64,000 nucleotides of DNA, taken from Heterobasidion occidentale. Taxonomy: Eukaryota; Basidiomycota; Agaricomycetes; Russulales; Bondarzewiaceae. Both the position numbers and the translations under genes were made by a program. The notes under the pieces are model-generated. The model saw nothing but the letters and a program-made list of their open reading frames with translations. It was not told the DNA's origin and searched no databases. The DNA is taken from contig JBCAQO010000010.1 in NCBI GenBank assembly GCA_039111635.1, positions 1,922,001-1,986,000 of the forward strand. The letters run 5' to 3'. Positions 44,702 through 57,376 of the stretch are shown here, piece after piece. Position 1 is the first letter of the stretch. The number at the start of each line of letters is the position of its first letter.

Positions 44702-46922
44702 TCACAGACCGCGTCCCGCCCCGCGCCGCCCATCACGCCCATCACGCCCCGCCTTCCCCACGACGTCTCCCAGCTGCGTCGCCGGCACCGCCGCCGCAAA
44801 CGCCCGCCTCGCGAGCGCGCATGCGTCGCCTGCTCGAACGCGAACGCGAACCCCACGAGCGCGCGCTCCGCGAACGCGGTCCCCACGAACGCGAGCCCGA
44901 ACGGGAGCCCCGGCGCGCGCTCGATCACGGGCGCCGCGGCGCTCGGGGTCACGTTCGCGGGCTGGAAGCCGAGGGGCACTGTGCGCGCCGACGGCCGTGT
45001 GGGCGGGAGGGGGGAGGAGGCAGAGAGAAAGAGGGGTGTCAATGGCGGAGAAGGGGCGGTGGGAGCGGGAGGCTTGCCTGTGACGATGGGGTACCCGGCG
45101 ATGGCCGCCGGCGTGGACGTGAAGCCTGCCGATCGTCGAGAGGGCGGTCAATACGATGCAAAAGGAGACGATGCGCGCGCGGGCAGCCAAGCACGCACCG
45201 TCCGTGGGCAGGATGATCGCGTCCAGGTCGAACTTTCTCAGCGCCCCGTCGATGCCGCGCGTGCGCCCAAGCGCGTGGTCCGCCGCCAGCGCGGCGAAGT
45301 AGGCGGCGTCGACGGTCGTGTTCTCGGCCGCGATGAACCTGCACGTCGCGTGGGCGCGCGCTCACGGTGGGGGTGGTGGACAGGGGGGAGGGACGCACTC
45401 GGATTGGGAGGTGTAAAAGGGCGCGACGAGCTCGAGGTCTGGGTGCGCGCTGTTGAACGCGATCAGGTCCGCGAGGTCCGTCACGCCGGTCGGGACCTCC
45501 AGCAGCCCCGCGATGTAGTTCTGCACGTCGACCTTGGATGAACGCCACGACCGCGCCACGGGCGTCAGCACGAGCCCACCGCGCGCGTGTACATGTGCGC
45601 GCGCGTCACCTTGAAATCCGTGTCCAGGACCAAGGTCTCGTTGTTCGACGCCAGCAGCTCCTCCGCGTCGGGGAACTCCGCGGGGTCGACGACCGTCGCA
45701 CCGAGCGCCCTGATGACGTCGAGCGACGCGTTGAACGCCGCGACGATGTTCCGGTCGCCGGGCATGAACAGCCGCGGGACGCCCAGGCGCACGCCGCGCA
45801 GCGCGTCGCGCCGCAGCGCCGCCGTGTAGTCCGGCACCCGCGCGGGCTGCGCGAGCGTGAAGTTGTCGAGCGCGTCGCGCCCGCGATGACGCCCAGGATC
45901 GCGCCGCGTCCGCGACGGAGCGCGCGATGGGGCCGACCGTGTCCTGGTTCACCGAGATCGGCACCACTTTGCGACCGAGACGGCGCAGTCAGCCCCCAGC
46001 ATGCATCATGCACCATGCAAACCGCGCGGCGTCGGACTCACCTCCCGCGCGCGACGTCAGGCCGACGGTGGGCTTGATCCCGACGAGGTTGTTCCTGCTG
46101 CTCGGCGACACGATGCTCCCGTCCGTCTCGCTCCCGAGCGCGGCGGCCGCGAGGCCGATCGCGCTGCCGATCGCGCTGCCCGAGCTCGAGCCGGACGGGT
46201 CCGCCTGCGGGAAGTACGGGCTCGTCGCCTGCCCGCCGCGCCCGGACCACCCGGAGGCGAGGCTCCCGCGGAAGTGCGCCCACTCGGACAGGTTCGCCTT
46301 GCCGAGGAGGATCGCGCCCGCCGCGCAGCTTCGCGGCGACGGTGGCGTCGCGCGGCGGGACGGAGCCGAGGAGGGCGAAGGAGCCTGCGGTCGTGTTCAT
46401 GCCTGCGAGGACGGGTCAACACCGTGTGCATCGGTCCGGTCTCCTGCGAGGCGAGATTACCGTCGCTGGCCTGGGTGGCGATGTTGTCCTTCAGCAGGAT
46501 CGGGATGCCGTGCAGTGGTCCACGAGCACCCGTTGTTCGGCGCTCTCTGTCCAGTGCTGCTGCTTGGGCGAGCGCGCTGGGGTTTGTCTCTATCACGGCG
46601 CGCAGCACCGGACCTTGAAGGTTGACTTCTTCGATGCGCGCGAAGTAGGCCTAAATCACGCGCCCGGCAGTGAAATTGACAGAACCGGGAGAACGGGCGT
46701 CGAGTTCGCTCACCGTGACGAGGTCGACGCTCGTGAACAGGCCCTTCGCGAGACCGTCTTGCAGCTCGGCGATAGAGGCCTCGTACAAGTCTGGAAAGGT
46801 CGGGGCATCGGACTCTGATGCATCCGCCGCGTCGGGGTTCGACGAACTGAACACGACAGGAACTGATAGGCGAGGACTACGAAGGAAACGAGTATCAGGT
46901 TCAGGCGAATGGCCTGCATCAT
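44702..46922 (-). CDS. amidase-signature hydrolase, secreted; frame broken as read
   Basis: An amidase of the Ser-cisSer-Lys class. The start MMQAIRLNLILVSFVVLAYQ is a signal peptide. Then SVDLVT, AYFARIEEVN, ALDRERRTTGARGPLHGIPI, LLKDNIATQ (catalytic Lys), MNTTAGSFALLGSVPPRDA, GKANLSEWAHFRG, PSGSSSGSAIGSAIGLAAAA (Gly/Ser signature), SETDGSIVSPSSRNNLVGIK (Ser nucleophile region), PISVNQDTVGPIARSVADAA, RLGVPRLFMPGD, VDVQNYIAGL, PVIERAPGLPFGLAFVGTAF and FAAAVPATQLGDVV. Introns splice well. At least five 1-2 nt slips (near 46854, 46320, 45904, 45878 and 44816) break the frame, each restored by adding one or two bases in a GC run. It is divergent from the 5-phosphatase gene, 924 bp apart. Confidence 0.82.
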
Positions 46923-47846
46923 CGTCGTGTCAGGGCTACAGCAGTACACCTTCGGAGACGACCCCATGCCTTGCGAATCCGTCGACTTCTTATATTTTGG
47001 AGGGGGGCGTTATCAGCCACTGCATAACGTACGATGCTCCGTAGAACGGCACTGCTCCCGCTCACCTCTTCTCATTACCCTCTATTCTGGCCTCGACCAC
47101 ATGCTCCCTCTGTCCGGTAACGTATTCCACGTCTGGGAGCGGTGGGTTCTTTCCCAAGCTCAGGACCGGTGACTTTGAATGTGTCTTTGAGGGTTTTTGG
47201 TCCATCGACGAGAGACGGCGATGATCGATTGGAGACGATCAGAACAGCGGTGTGGAGACGATGTGCACGCATGGGAGATGTGCTTACCGCGCCCGGCGGA
47301 TGTCCTTTCATTGTTGTTGTAGATCAAGCAGAAGGAGATAACGACCGACTCACGGTCAGGCCTTACGAAGAGCCAGGTGATCGAGTCAGGTTTTCCTGAA
47401 GTTCTTCCCATAACCGTATTTGGCCGCATGATCCTTCACTGCACATTTCCCCGAGCTATACTCAAGGGCCTGATTGTTTTGCTATGTCTCGATCCTATCC
47501 TGGTCGCTCGAAGCGAACCCAATTGACGCGTCAGGTTGCCTTGGAAAGTTTGCATATATGGACGCCGGGCGTTTCTCGTTCTCTGATGCCATAGCACGTA
47601 GCTTAGAGTAGGGAGCGAACCGGTGAATATCAGTGTGCACTTGGTCGTCGATTGAGAAATGGTGGACGAGCATTGTGTTGGTCAAGCCTAAGAGCCGTTG
47701 TCGGTATTTGCCGCAGCGGCTAATTCGCGCTCGGTCTTGCTCGGTGCTCTCTTCAGCGTCATCAGCAGTCGCGGAATCCGCAACCAATCACTAACCCGAA
47801 GAGACGCTTCAAGTCCCTTCAGTCTCTCAACAGTTCGCGTAAGAGC
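46923..47846. other. divergent promoter region between amidase and 5-phosphatase
   Basis: The frames here (for example 47482-47787, minus) have no motif. Both flanking genes are transcribed away from this region. Confidence 0.45.
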
Positions 47847-50800
47847 ATGGTGGATCGGTTACGCTCTCACTTGAGGCCCTCGGAGCTTCCGAAGGTTGTC
47901 CTTTCAGGAATCTGTGTTTCCCTCAATTCAGCATCTAAGGAGGACTCACTGAACCCTGGGTATAATCATAGAAAGGACACTTTACAGTCCGTGGGCGCGT
48001 CGGAGCCGTTCCAAGCGGTGTTGGTCGTTGCATCTCATCGTAATGAGGCGACGGACAACGACGAGGGCAGGTAAGCCGCGACTTGCTGTCCGCTCGTCGA
48101 GCATAGATCTTGAATGAGAGACGCAGCATATTGATATTCGTAGTCATGAACCAGAGTTCCACGAAATGCTCAGTCTTCAAGGCGTATATCCTATCCTCGG
48201 CGACTTCTCCTTGGGTGTTTCCCAACCGGGCACATCAAATATTTTTGATGCAAGCCCAAACGGAGATCCTGCGGCATTTCAGCAACCTGGTTCGTGCTGA
48301 TGGGCTGTCTGTCTGAAATAGTAGCTTCTCTGACTTTTGTTTGCGCCTGGAAGATATTCGAATTTCTCTCGACGTCTACCAAGCCAGACGAAAGCCCTCA
48401 CATTCATTACCGAAGATAAAGAGACTCTATCCAACGTCCTGTCTGAATGTCGAAAGCTAATACAGCTAGCCCGTAATTCCTATCTAATCATCTATGGATT
48501 CTCCTTCCCTTACTTGAACGACAGACACGAACAGCCCAGACTTGGCAACATACGCGTGGCTAAGGCCGTATTATCTTCACCCGTCTTCTTGGCTATCCGG
48601 CAGGTGTCTCGCCACGACCTGAGTCAGTTCGTGAACTCACGCGTTTTGGTTTCGCACAGTAATGCCTCCGCAAGATCTCCGTCAAGTGAACCTACCCTTG
48701 CATGGCTCGCCTATCTCATGGAAGCGCAGGCATGCCGGGCAATGATATCGCTGATTTCGCTATCATCCACGATGAATGGTTTTGCGTACGGGCACGAGCG
48801 ACGGCGAAGAGCTCTGACAGGACAGGGCTGAGGTAAATGGTTTTTATTGATTTGCGCTTGCAGCTTCAATTGAAGATGTAAACAGGGTAAGAATAGGGAC
48901 TTTCAACGTGAACGGAAAGCTTCCCTCTCAAGATCTCTCGGCATGGGTTGGAGGACATACGGGATCTACTACCAATGGCTCTGGGAAGGGAGAATGGGAG
49001 AAGTTGATTCCTCCCCTGAAGGAGGTCTCGCCCCTGTCGCTTGGTGAGATTGGGAAGGAACCTTTACACTTCGGCAAGTCATCTCGCAAGCCATTTTCTT
49101 GCATATCTCATATGGATGTTGTAGAATCTGACGGCAAATCCAATGCGCCCGAGTCAACCACAAGTCTTCTCCAATCAGCAGATAAATTTCCAGACCCAGA
49201 TTTATTCGCCTTCGCATTCCAGGAGCTCGACTTGTCGACAGAGGCTTTGCTCTACTCTACTAAGACGACACGCGAGGAGGCATGGACGATGGCTTTGACT
49301 GCAGCTCTCGGAGAGAGAGGAGAGCTGTATGAAAAGGTCACTTTCTGACATTCATTCATTGAGAGGAGTTCTGAACGAACATCCGAAGCCAGCTGGTCTC
49401 CAAGCAGCTAGTTGGCATGCTCATCATCATCCTTGTCAAGAAGAACCTTCCTGGTCACTTCTCAGATATCAAGTCCAGCGTCGTCGGAGCTGGCATCATG
49501 GGCCTCATGGTACTCCTTAGCTCCTTGCCATTCGTTCGATCTTCATTGTGATTGTGTCTTCAGGGTAACAAGGGCGCAGTTTCCGTCCGCCTGACTTATC
49601 ACCCTCCACCAACCGTGCACTCGCCCTCTCCCCTACCCACAGCTCTGACGTTTGTCAATTCTCATCTAGCAGCATTTGAAGAAATGCTGGACAGGCGAAA
49701 TGCAGACTTTCACGACATCTCGCGCCGCCTAAGCTTCCCATTAACCCCACAGTACGTCTCTCCTACGCAGAAGGGAGTTGGCGCGCTCAGCGTGTATGAT
49801 TCTGACGTTCTGATTTGGATGGTGAGTGAACTTCGATCTCTTTCCCCTTGAAGTAAGTTACACGGCGCTACACTCAGGGAGGTCAGTGATGTGGCGACGG
49901 CCTCCGCACGAAAAATTCGTAACTCATCTACTCCTGACAGACCTCAACTATCGAATCAATCTTCCAGATGAAGACGTCAGAGCAACCCTTGTTTCTGAAC
50001 CCAGTGCAAATTCTACCATGGCATCATTCGACCAGGTATGTTAGATTGTCCTTCATTCCCCACAGAGACAGAACCACGCCCGCGACAGCTCAGCCAGTCG
50101 ATGCGTACGAAGAAAGCCTTCAATGGCTTTACCGAACACCCCATCCGTTTTGCTCCGTAAGAAACCCTCGACCATACTGTCCTCCAAATGTTACTTAATT
50201 TTGCTTAGAACATACCGATTTAACGCTAGCTTGATGGCTGACAGCCTCGGATACGATATGAAGTTGGCTCTTTCATAACAGGGCCATATGTTTGTGCTCA
50301 ACCCTGATTAGACGCAAGCCAGCATGGACGGATCGTATCCTTCACATGTGCTCTTCGTTCACTACTGTCGACCAAATATCGTATACCAGTCATCCACAGA
50401 TCACAATGAGCGATCACAAGCCCGTTTCTGCGGATTTTGAAGTCGAGGTATGCGTGTGACCATTCTATGCATTTTGTGGTCCTGATACTTCTCCAACATT
50501 GTCTTTCATACGATAGATGCCCGTTGTCGATTGCTTAGAATTAGACTCGACCGCGAACGAACTGTTCACATCCGTCGCAGATCTTGACCTCGAGGACCTC
50601 TCTGAACTTCCGACAATGAAGCTAGCCGAGTCCTCAGTCGACTTCGGCATCGTTTCGTATCTGCAATCTTATATTTTCAAGCTCTCCTCACACTAATACA
50701 AATGACGACACTGTCTAGATACGATCGCGCGGTTACTCGGACACTGAGTCTTCAAAACACAAGCAAGGTAAGGAGCGTTGTACCCATTCATGGTCTTCAT

Positions 50801-52261
50801 AATATGAACTGTCCATAGATCCCAGGCGCATTCCGGTTTTACTCCCAGGAGCCGTCTCGGCCAACGCGTTCGTCTTTTGTTCATATTCTTACTTTCATCT
50901 AATCACGATGCTTGCAGATCCCGGTTGGCTTCGAATTGAACCTATGACTGTGCGCCTTTGACTGCATTCCTTTGAATCAGAATACTGACTGCCGAACGGC
51001 ATGCCGTAGGGCTTTCTCCTCCCGTCAGAACAAGCTGAAATCACGTTCACGGTGCATGTCACTTGCACAACCGCGTCCCAGCTTAATGTCCGCGCGGAAC
51101 ACCTGCAGAGCATCTCAATTATGCACACACTACTTGGGAAGGATCACTTCGTTTCGCTGCACGGACAGTATGGTATATCCTCCATTCAAATATTCGGAGT
51201 AGCATTTATTCATTTTTTTATTCTTCAAGAGCCAACTTGTTTTGCCACACCACTATCCATGCTCACACGCCTTCCGGGACCGATCCGTACACTTCAGAGT
51301 CCCGCAGATCTTCTTCCGGCCTCGCAGGTACTCAGCGCCCCTCGTGAGATCATGCGGCTCGTGAATTGGTTGATGAGCCACGATATCGAGAAAATCGTGA
51401 ATGTTCCTCTCTCATGATTTGATCACACTATCGAGTTAATCATCTTTTGGGCCCCAGAATGAGGTCTTCCTGGTACCAGGAGATCAGGACCTCGTGGCTG
51501 CTATACGCGAAGTGCGTCTTCCAATCATGAGACTCCAGTCTTGTAGTTGACATATGCATCTGACTATATCTAGTGTCTTGACACTAATGCCGAGTTCCCT
51601 GAAACACCATCTGGAAGTGAGACCAAGGACAGCACATCCATACCCATCGAACTCGCACATGCTGTTGCCAACACGCTACTTGCCCTTCTTGAGTCTCTCC
51701 CTGAACCAGTTGTTCCACCGGCATTGCATCTACGCTGCACGGCAGCGACAAGTCGTGATGAAGCATTCGAGGTGCGTATATCAGTCTTACTATGAGTTCA
51801 CCGGGCAGCCAGCTGACTTCTCGAACAGATTCTCGACGTGCTCCCCGCAGTATCCGTTAACGTGAGCTCACAATTTTGCCACGGATAGCTCATGGTTTCA
51901 CGTATTTTAATCTCTTGATAGGTGTGGATATCCGTCACCGCGCTGCTACACTTCCTTTCTGCCCACGAACTTCCGCCTCCCGCCCTCGATAACCCCCTAT
52001 CCAAGTCGTCGACAGCGCCTTCTGCTCCTGTCATGCCTTCCGATCCTTTCGCTGCCGACCTTCGCCCATCCCGTGCTGCACGCCTCTGTAAGCCCCGACT
52101 CTGATATTCAGTTAAACCTAGGCTAATTCAAAATTTGACCACTCCACCTGCCACTCCCAGCGTCCACATTCGCTCCTGCCCTCTTGCGCTCCCCCTCTTC
52201 GGACCCCCATCTGACACAGACTGCAGACCTGGTGTCGCGCTCGCTAAACAGCGTTTCCTGA
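47847..52261 (+). CDS. OCRL/INPP5B-type inositol polyphosphate 5-phosphatase
   Basis: Removes the 5-phosphate of PI(4,5)P2 and related lipids on endosomal, Golgi or plasma membranes. The ATG at 47847 (MVDRLRSHLRPSELPKVVLS) begins an N-terminal PH-like region (EPFQAVLVVASHR; KALTFITEDKETLSNVLSEC); exon joins there are tentative. The catalytic domain follows: RIGTFNVNGKLPSQDLSAW, FAFAFQELDLSTEALLYS, MGNKGAVSVRLTY, FVNSHLAAFEEM, WMGDLNYRINLPDED, RKPAWTDRILHM and SDHKPVSADFEV, all signature motifs. An ASH domain (AESSVDFGIVSYDRAVTRTL; LRIEPMTGFLLPSEQAEIT) and a RhoGAP-like domain (EIMRLVNWLMSHDIEKIVN; VFLVPGDQDLVAAIRE; ALLESLPEPVVPPAL) complete the OCRL layout. The tail ends SRSLNSVS (TGA 52259-52261). 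A 4-nt exon at 49878-49881 is required for WMGDLNYR. Confidence 0.9.
49878..49881 (+). other. 4-nt microexon GGAG in the 5-phosphatase gene
   Basis: The upstream exon ends TTT GGA.. ATT TGG ATG at 49821 with donor gtgagt. The intron 49822-49877 ends cactcag. GGAG is followed by donor gtcagt, and the intron 49882-49940 ends cctgacag before ACCTCAAC. Joined, this reads ATG GGA GAC CTC AAC, giving the invariant W-M-G-D-L-N-Y-R. Skipping it cannot restore Gly-Asp. Confidence 0.8.
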
Positions 52262-52729
52262 TGTATTTTATCGCCCCGTGATTTATACTCATACATATAG
52301 CCTATGGATTTCATGCGTTGTCCATAGCCGTGCCCTTCGGGTCATGAAATCCGTTCGCAATGGTGGCATGGAGTGTAGGTAAACCATTCATCGAATTCAT
52401 CTGCGGGGCCTTAGGCGCATATCACTGGACAACTGAGGGGGACTGGATCCATCTACATGAATCCAAATTGAGACTAGGTATCCCATTCTTTAATCGCGAC
52501 CGCATTGGCAACTTTCGTGGCATGATCAAATTTGTCCCAGGTGGTGGACTCCATGATAGGTCTGTACCCCGTTTCTTTTTGTCCGCCAAAGGTGACATCA
52601 AGCCACAGTAATTGTCCACCCTCTCTTGTATGGCTCAAGCCCACCCGGCGAACGCTTAAGCGGCACACAATGCGCCATCCGTGTGTCAGCGACAATAGAC
52701 TCGCCATATTTGACAGCCACACCCCAGCG
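52262..52729. other. intergenic, no gene seen
   Basis: An 83-codon open frame (52360-52611, plus) has ordinary composition but no motif, splice support or promoter evidence. Confidence 0.4.
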
Positions 52730-52738
52730 TATAAAAGG
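52730..52738 (+). promoter_or_regulatory. strong TATA box of an unidentified transcript
   Basis: TATAAAAGG lies about 100 bp upstream of an ATG at 52834. It is followed by a CA/CT-rich leader like those of highly expressed fungal genes. Confidence 0.45.
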
Positions 52739-52833
52739 GGAGCTGCGCAGCTGGTCAGTGTCCCAACCACCCATCTATCCACTGCACACACAGCTACACT
52801 CACTTTCAAACTACATCGCTCTTATAGTCCTCG

Positions 52834-53400
52834 ATGGACCTGCAGACCGTCCTGACGTGGCCGCAGCCGGCCACACCGCTCACGAGTTCATCCCGAATCC
52901 GCAGACAGGCTCCCAATGCGTCCTGCCTCGCACCTGTCCTCCAGCAGGACAACACATAGAGGCGACAATCACACGCATTGATGCAGCCTCATTACGGGGC
53001 CGGCGTCGCGGATGGGTACGAGAAAGCGGCCGTGGGAGCACGCGCTGCGCCGGCGGTACGCACACTCTTGCTGTTCCTCCGTTCTTCGGTCAGCGTAGAG
53101 GCTTACTGGACTGGTCGATGCGTGCGCCAGGTATCTCTTGTATGCGTGTGTTTGAAGGCTGGACGCCTCGTTCTGTCGGGATATACGCTGCATACATCGA
53201 GGTGTCTCTGCCTACATTAGGTGCGCAGCCGCGGCGCCGCCAGCGAGGGCCGTTTGTCGCACGTCGTGCCACGAGATGGTATCGAGGTACGTCGGTTCCG
53301 AGCATCCGTCTGCGCCGCGCTGACGTGCCCCGCCGTCCTCTAATCACAGTTCAGATGGCTTTTCGAACGCTGCCACCCGCTCTCGAGATCCAATCGTAGT
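52834..53400 (+). other. possible gene after the TATA box, not resolved
   Basis: From the ATG at 52834 the first frame is a 41-codon ORF (MDLQTVLTWPQPATPLTSSS.., TAG 52957-52959). An overlapping frame stays open to 53399 for more than 180 codons (for example AHEFIPNPQTGSQCVLPRTC). A plausible intron donor (gtacgc) is near 53055. I recognise no family, and frame slips like those in neighbouring genes could be hiding the real product. Confidence 0.25.
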
Positions 53401-54648
53401 CGCGCAGATACCACGAGGGACACGTTGCTCCCGCGCGCGGCGCCGGCGGTCCCTGGCAGGTGGACCTTGTATCGCGTTCTATGCTTTGGTGGCAGGCCGC
53501 GCCGCGCGCCGTCGTCGTTCTCGGGTGCCGGAGCACGCAGGCAACACCATCTCAGACATCAGGCATAACGGCAACGTGCCCTGGCACGGCCTCAGGTCCG
53601 CGCTCGCACCGAGGATTCCACACGCGTCGCCGGAGCACCATTAGATCATTAGCGGACTGCGCACGCGCGCGATCCCCCTGCACTCCCGTTGAACTCAGCC
53701 AGCCACGCGCGCAAGGAGTGTGCACATACGTCGGCTGCGTCGACACACAGCGCCGTCCTTCCAAACGTGCACATCGCGCCTCGCGCCCCGGCTCGTCTTT
53801 CAACGGGATGTGCAGATCGATGAGGATGTTCGCGCTATAGAGGCGTGCGGACGTCTCAGACACCAGCCTACTTAGGAAGGCGAAACGTTATACGGAGGGG
53901 GGATACTATTCATAGCCCGCTGGGCTCAGCTCGACACTATACTTTTGATCCAGATTTTACGCGTGTCTTTACTTTGTACTGATGGGAATGGACACGACTG
54001 TGAGTATAGAGATTGATGCCTGCCTTGAATTATGTTGAATGGTGCATTGCACACTTTAATCAGAAAGCTTGACCACAATGAACATCATCACGGAATAAGT
54101 ACATCATATGAGATTTCGAATCATCTCAACGTAGACTCAGCGTCGCAAGCTATGCAGTGTGAAAGGTTATTTCTTTTCAAATTTACAATTCCCCACAATA
54201 CAATGTGCATCGCGGTGGTCCAAAGATCGCAAGACAATGATTTGCGCAGCGAACAACACCATGCGTGAGTACAATGAACTACAATTACACCTCCTCTTCG
54301 CTTGCGCCTCGCGGCTTCGGCTACGGGCTGCTGCTGTGCCTACATGCGCCGGCAATCAGGCCTCAGGTTCAGGTGAACGCATCCGTTATCGACAAGACGC
54401 GACGCGCGTTCGTTATTACACGGAGATGACGACGGATTGGGTTAGGGGGTCGTGGATCGGGGGTACAGATGCCGAGCGATAGCAGGATCGGCTTCAGCTT
54501 TCTTTGCGGAGACGGGGGGAGAATTTGCATTTGTGAGAGAAAAAACTGGATGCTGGATGGATGGGCGGAACGCGATATGAAATAAGTTACTGGGGGAAAC
54601 AGTCCCCGTCTGCGATGATTATATGTTGTGAGAACCAAGAATTTCTTG
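53401..54648. other. intergenic, no gene seen
   Basis: No exon with motif or splice support on either strand. Confidence 0.4.
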
Positions 54649-55227
54649 TCAAGGGAGGGGGAGGGCACTTACGCTGGCGCCCGAGGCGATGGGCACGGAC
54701 CGTGGGGGCGACGACGAGACGGCGACAGACGAGCGGGCGATGGCCGCAAGGTCGATAACTAGTACACGACGGCACAAACGACACATGTCAGCCAGACGGC
54801 GACTTATCAAAATCGATGCCTCGAGGAGACCGCGAGGAGGAAGAGACGCACCGCCGTCCTTGAGGGCGTTCTTGCGGATCTTGAGGGCATTTTCGCGGTC
54901 CTCCTCCGTGACGCTGCTCGTACGGCGCTCGGCGTTCTTCTTGTCTCTGTGCCGCGCACCTACAAGGGAAGACGGAACACAGAACATGCACGGGCGGTCA
55001 GCGCACGTCCACGCTGTTGGGAGGGGGGGGAACACACCTTCCTCGTCGCGGAGCTCAGACTCTTCGTCGTCGGCGCCCTCGCGCTCGAAGCGCGCCTCGT
55101 CATTGAGCGCGCCCCAGTTGTGCGCGCCCGCGCCGCCCTTGCGGAGGCCGGTGTCGAGGCCGTTGCGGGCCTCGGAGCGGTCCTTGAGGAGCGCGCGGGG
55201 CGACACGGCGCGTTCTGTGCGGGTCAT
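54649..55227 (-). CDS. small HABP4/PAI-RBP1-like (Stf2/Stm1-type) protein
   Basis: The start MTRTERAVSPRALLKDRSEA resembles the basic start of small ribosome- or mRNA-associated proteins. A hallmark Gly-Trp-Gly segment follows, RKGGAGAHNWGALNDEARFE, then an acidic stretch (EGADDEESELRDEE). Intron 1 (G|gtgtgt..cttgtag) joins ARHRDKKNAERRTSSVTEED and RENALKIRKNALKDGG. Intron 2 joins VIDLAAIARSSVAVSSSPPR and SVPIASGAS. A donor (gtaagt) follows; without splicing the frame ends at 54649, and a further short exon is possible. The family assignment rests mainly on the KGGAGxxNWG segment and the charged, disordered composition. The gene is divergent from cyclophilin-40. Confidence 0.6.
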   Translation of the reverse strand: MTRTERAVSPRALLKDRSEARNGLDTGLRKGGAGAHNWGALNDEARFEREGADDEESELRDEEGVFPPLPTAWTCADRPCMFCVPSSLVGARHRDKKNAERRTSSVTEEDRENALKIRKNALKDGGASLPPRGLLEASILISRRLADMCRLCRRVLVIDLAAIARSSVAVSSSPPRSVPIASGASVSALPLP

Positions 55228-56660
55228 GCTGGGGCGACTTTCTCTCGAATAGGGGGGTCGAGGCGGAGGTGCGGTAAATGCGGGTTCGAGGACGGTGGGG
55301 GTGCTGTGGGTGGATACGGTTAGAGATGGCTGTGGTGGATGTGCTGGACGGAAGAAAAGAGAGGCGATGGGGAGGGTGGGGTGGTGGGGAGGAGCCGGTG
55401 GAGGTTTATATGTCGATTCTGGAGGGCGTGACCCCTACGACCTCGAGCGGCTCGCGTGATCGGTGTTCTCCCCCACTCGGACTGGAAGGCTCGAGGCGTG
55501 GCCCAAGCCAGAGCACTGTAACCATCTCGTCACGCGCTCTGGCCCGCGGTTCTTGTTCTGTCCCTTCCCTGACCCTCGGGCGACGACGAGGTCGTGCCAT
55601 GCGCGCAGCCGTTGTTCGTGCCGGTTGTGTTGTTCTGTGCATAGGCGTGCGCGGTGGGGCGAGTCTGCGCCGCTGGCGGATGTGCAGTGCGTCATGTGAG
55701 GGCACTAAGATGCGGGGAAACGTGGGAAGGTGATATCATCCTGCACATCCAGACCCCCGACACCGTCTCACGATGACGGCAAGCATGCGCAGTATGCACT
55801 GTGCAGTGCCATGAAGCAGATGAAGCTTGAGCGCTCGAGCGCTTGCATCATCGACTACAAGACATCCTCCATGTTGCTTTGTTCTTTCGAAGACCACCCT
55901 GAGCTGTGCAACTTCGTCTCCGTCCTGCATTGTTCTCGATCGTCCCCATCTGCCCTTTTTTCATTCACATCAAGCATCTGCATCATGCCGCTGTCGGCGA
56001 CGTCCACCCTGCCTTTGTTGATTTTCCAGAACCCACGTTCCATCCAGAGCGGCAAATCAGAACCGTGCCCAGTGGAGATGTGTTCCGCTCACTTGCCCCC
56101 ATGAGCTGTTTTTGTTGAGATGGGATCATGGCATCTGAATGGAGGTACTGTGCCGAGACATCAGCTGCGTCCTTCGAGCGGTCGAGCGACCTCCACGACT
56201 TCGTCTGCGCTCTTCTCCACTCCCAAGGGTTTGACCAACATAAACGTTAAACCTTGTGTATCTTTGGTCGCGGCGCCCTTCACGCTATACATGATCCCTC
56301 GCGCCAGAGTCTCCGGGGGACAAAGATCTGTGCGTGCGTGCGTGCCGCCGCGCTCACCCCCTTGCGGCAGAGATATATCGCGCGTCTCGCGCGTTCCAAA
56401 ACATTCGACCGACGTCTCTCGCTGAGGCGCTGAGGGGTCGGGTCGGGCGTAGCAGCCACAGGCCACGGCGCGAAAAAGAAACGCGAGCTCGAGCCCACCT
56501 TCGAGCACCTTCGAGCACATCTTATGTAATGGCCTCTCCCGCGTCCTTCATCTGAGCGTCCGACCGCGCCTGAGGTCGACCGCACAACCCCCCTACTACT
56601 GCTACTACATACGTTCTCTGGGCTACCACGGAAGAGCACCACCATCATCGATACCGCACG
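55228..56660. other. divergent intergenic region
   Basis: This is 1.4 kb between the HABP4-like gene and cyclophilin-40. Open frames are short and unsupported. Confidence 0.45.
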
Positions 56661-57345
56661 ATGGCCGCGACGCAGGAAAAGCAGCAGCAGCAACGCCCGA
56701 TCACATACTTCGACATCGCGATTGGCGACCGCCCGCTCGGACGCGTCGTCTTTTCGCTCTACAGCGACCTCGTGCCGAAGACGGCGGAAACTTCCGTGCG
56801 TGTTATACCCCCCTTTTTCTTTGTTTTTCTTTTGCTCGCGTGTGGTGTTTGCGCGGGGCGGTCGGTGCTGATGCGTGTTTTTTGTGCGCGGCAGGCGCGC
56901 TGTGCACGGGCGAGAAGGGCGCGGGCGCGGCGGGGAAGCCGCTGTGGTACAAGGGCTCCGGGTTCCACCGCGTGATCAAAAAGTACGTGCACCATCCGTC
57001 CCACCCGAGGACTCAGTGCTCAGCAGCTGACGCGCGGGCGCCCGGCGGACGCAGGTTCATGATCCAGGGCGGCGATTTCACGGCTGGGAACGGTGCGTAG
57101 CGTAGCGCGTCTCCATTGCTGATGCTGATGCTGACTGGTGGGGGTTGGCGGGGATTGGCGGGGTCGACGGAGCAGGCACGGGCGGCGAGTCGATCTATGG
57201 CGAGAAGTTCGCGGACGAGGCGTTCCTCGTGAAGCACGAGAAGCCGTTCTTGCTCTCCATGGTGCGTCCCCTCCCCACACTCTCTCCCGCGCGCACGAAG
57301 TCTGGTGGGCTGAACGGAACCGCGCGCGCAGGCGAACGCGGGCAA

Positions 57346-57376
<31 letters not shown>

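Noticed and set aside
44702..46922. Amidase plus GH31 as a co-degraded metabolic cluster
   Set aside because: The same kind of lesion occurs in cyclophilin-40 and Ste24, so shared sequence error explains it better than loss of a pathway.
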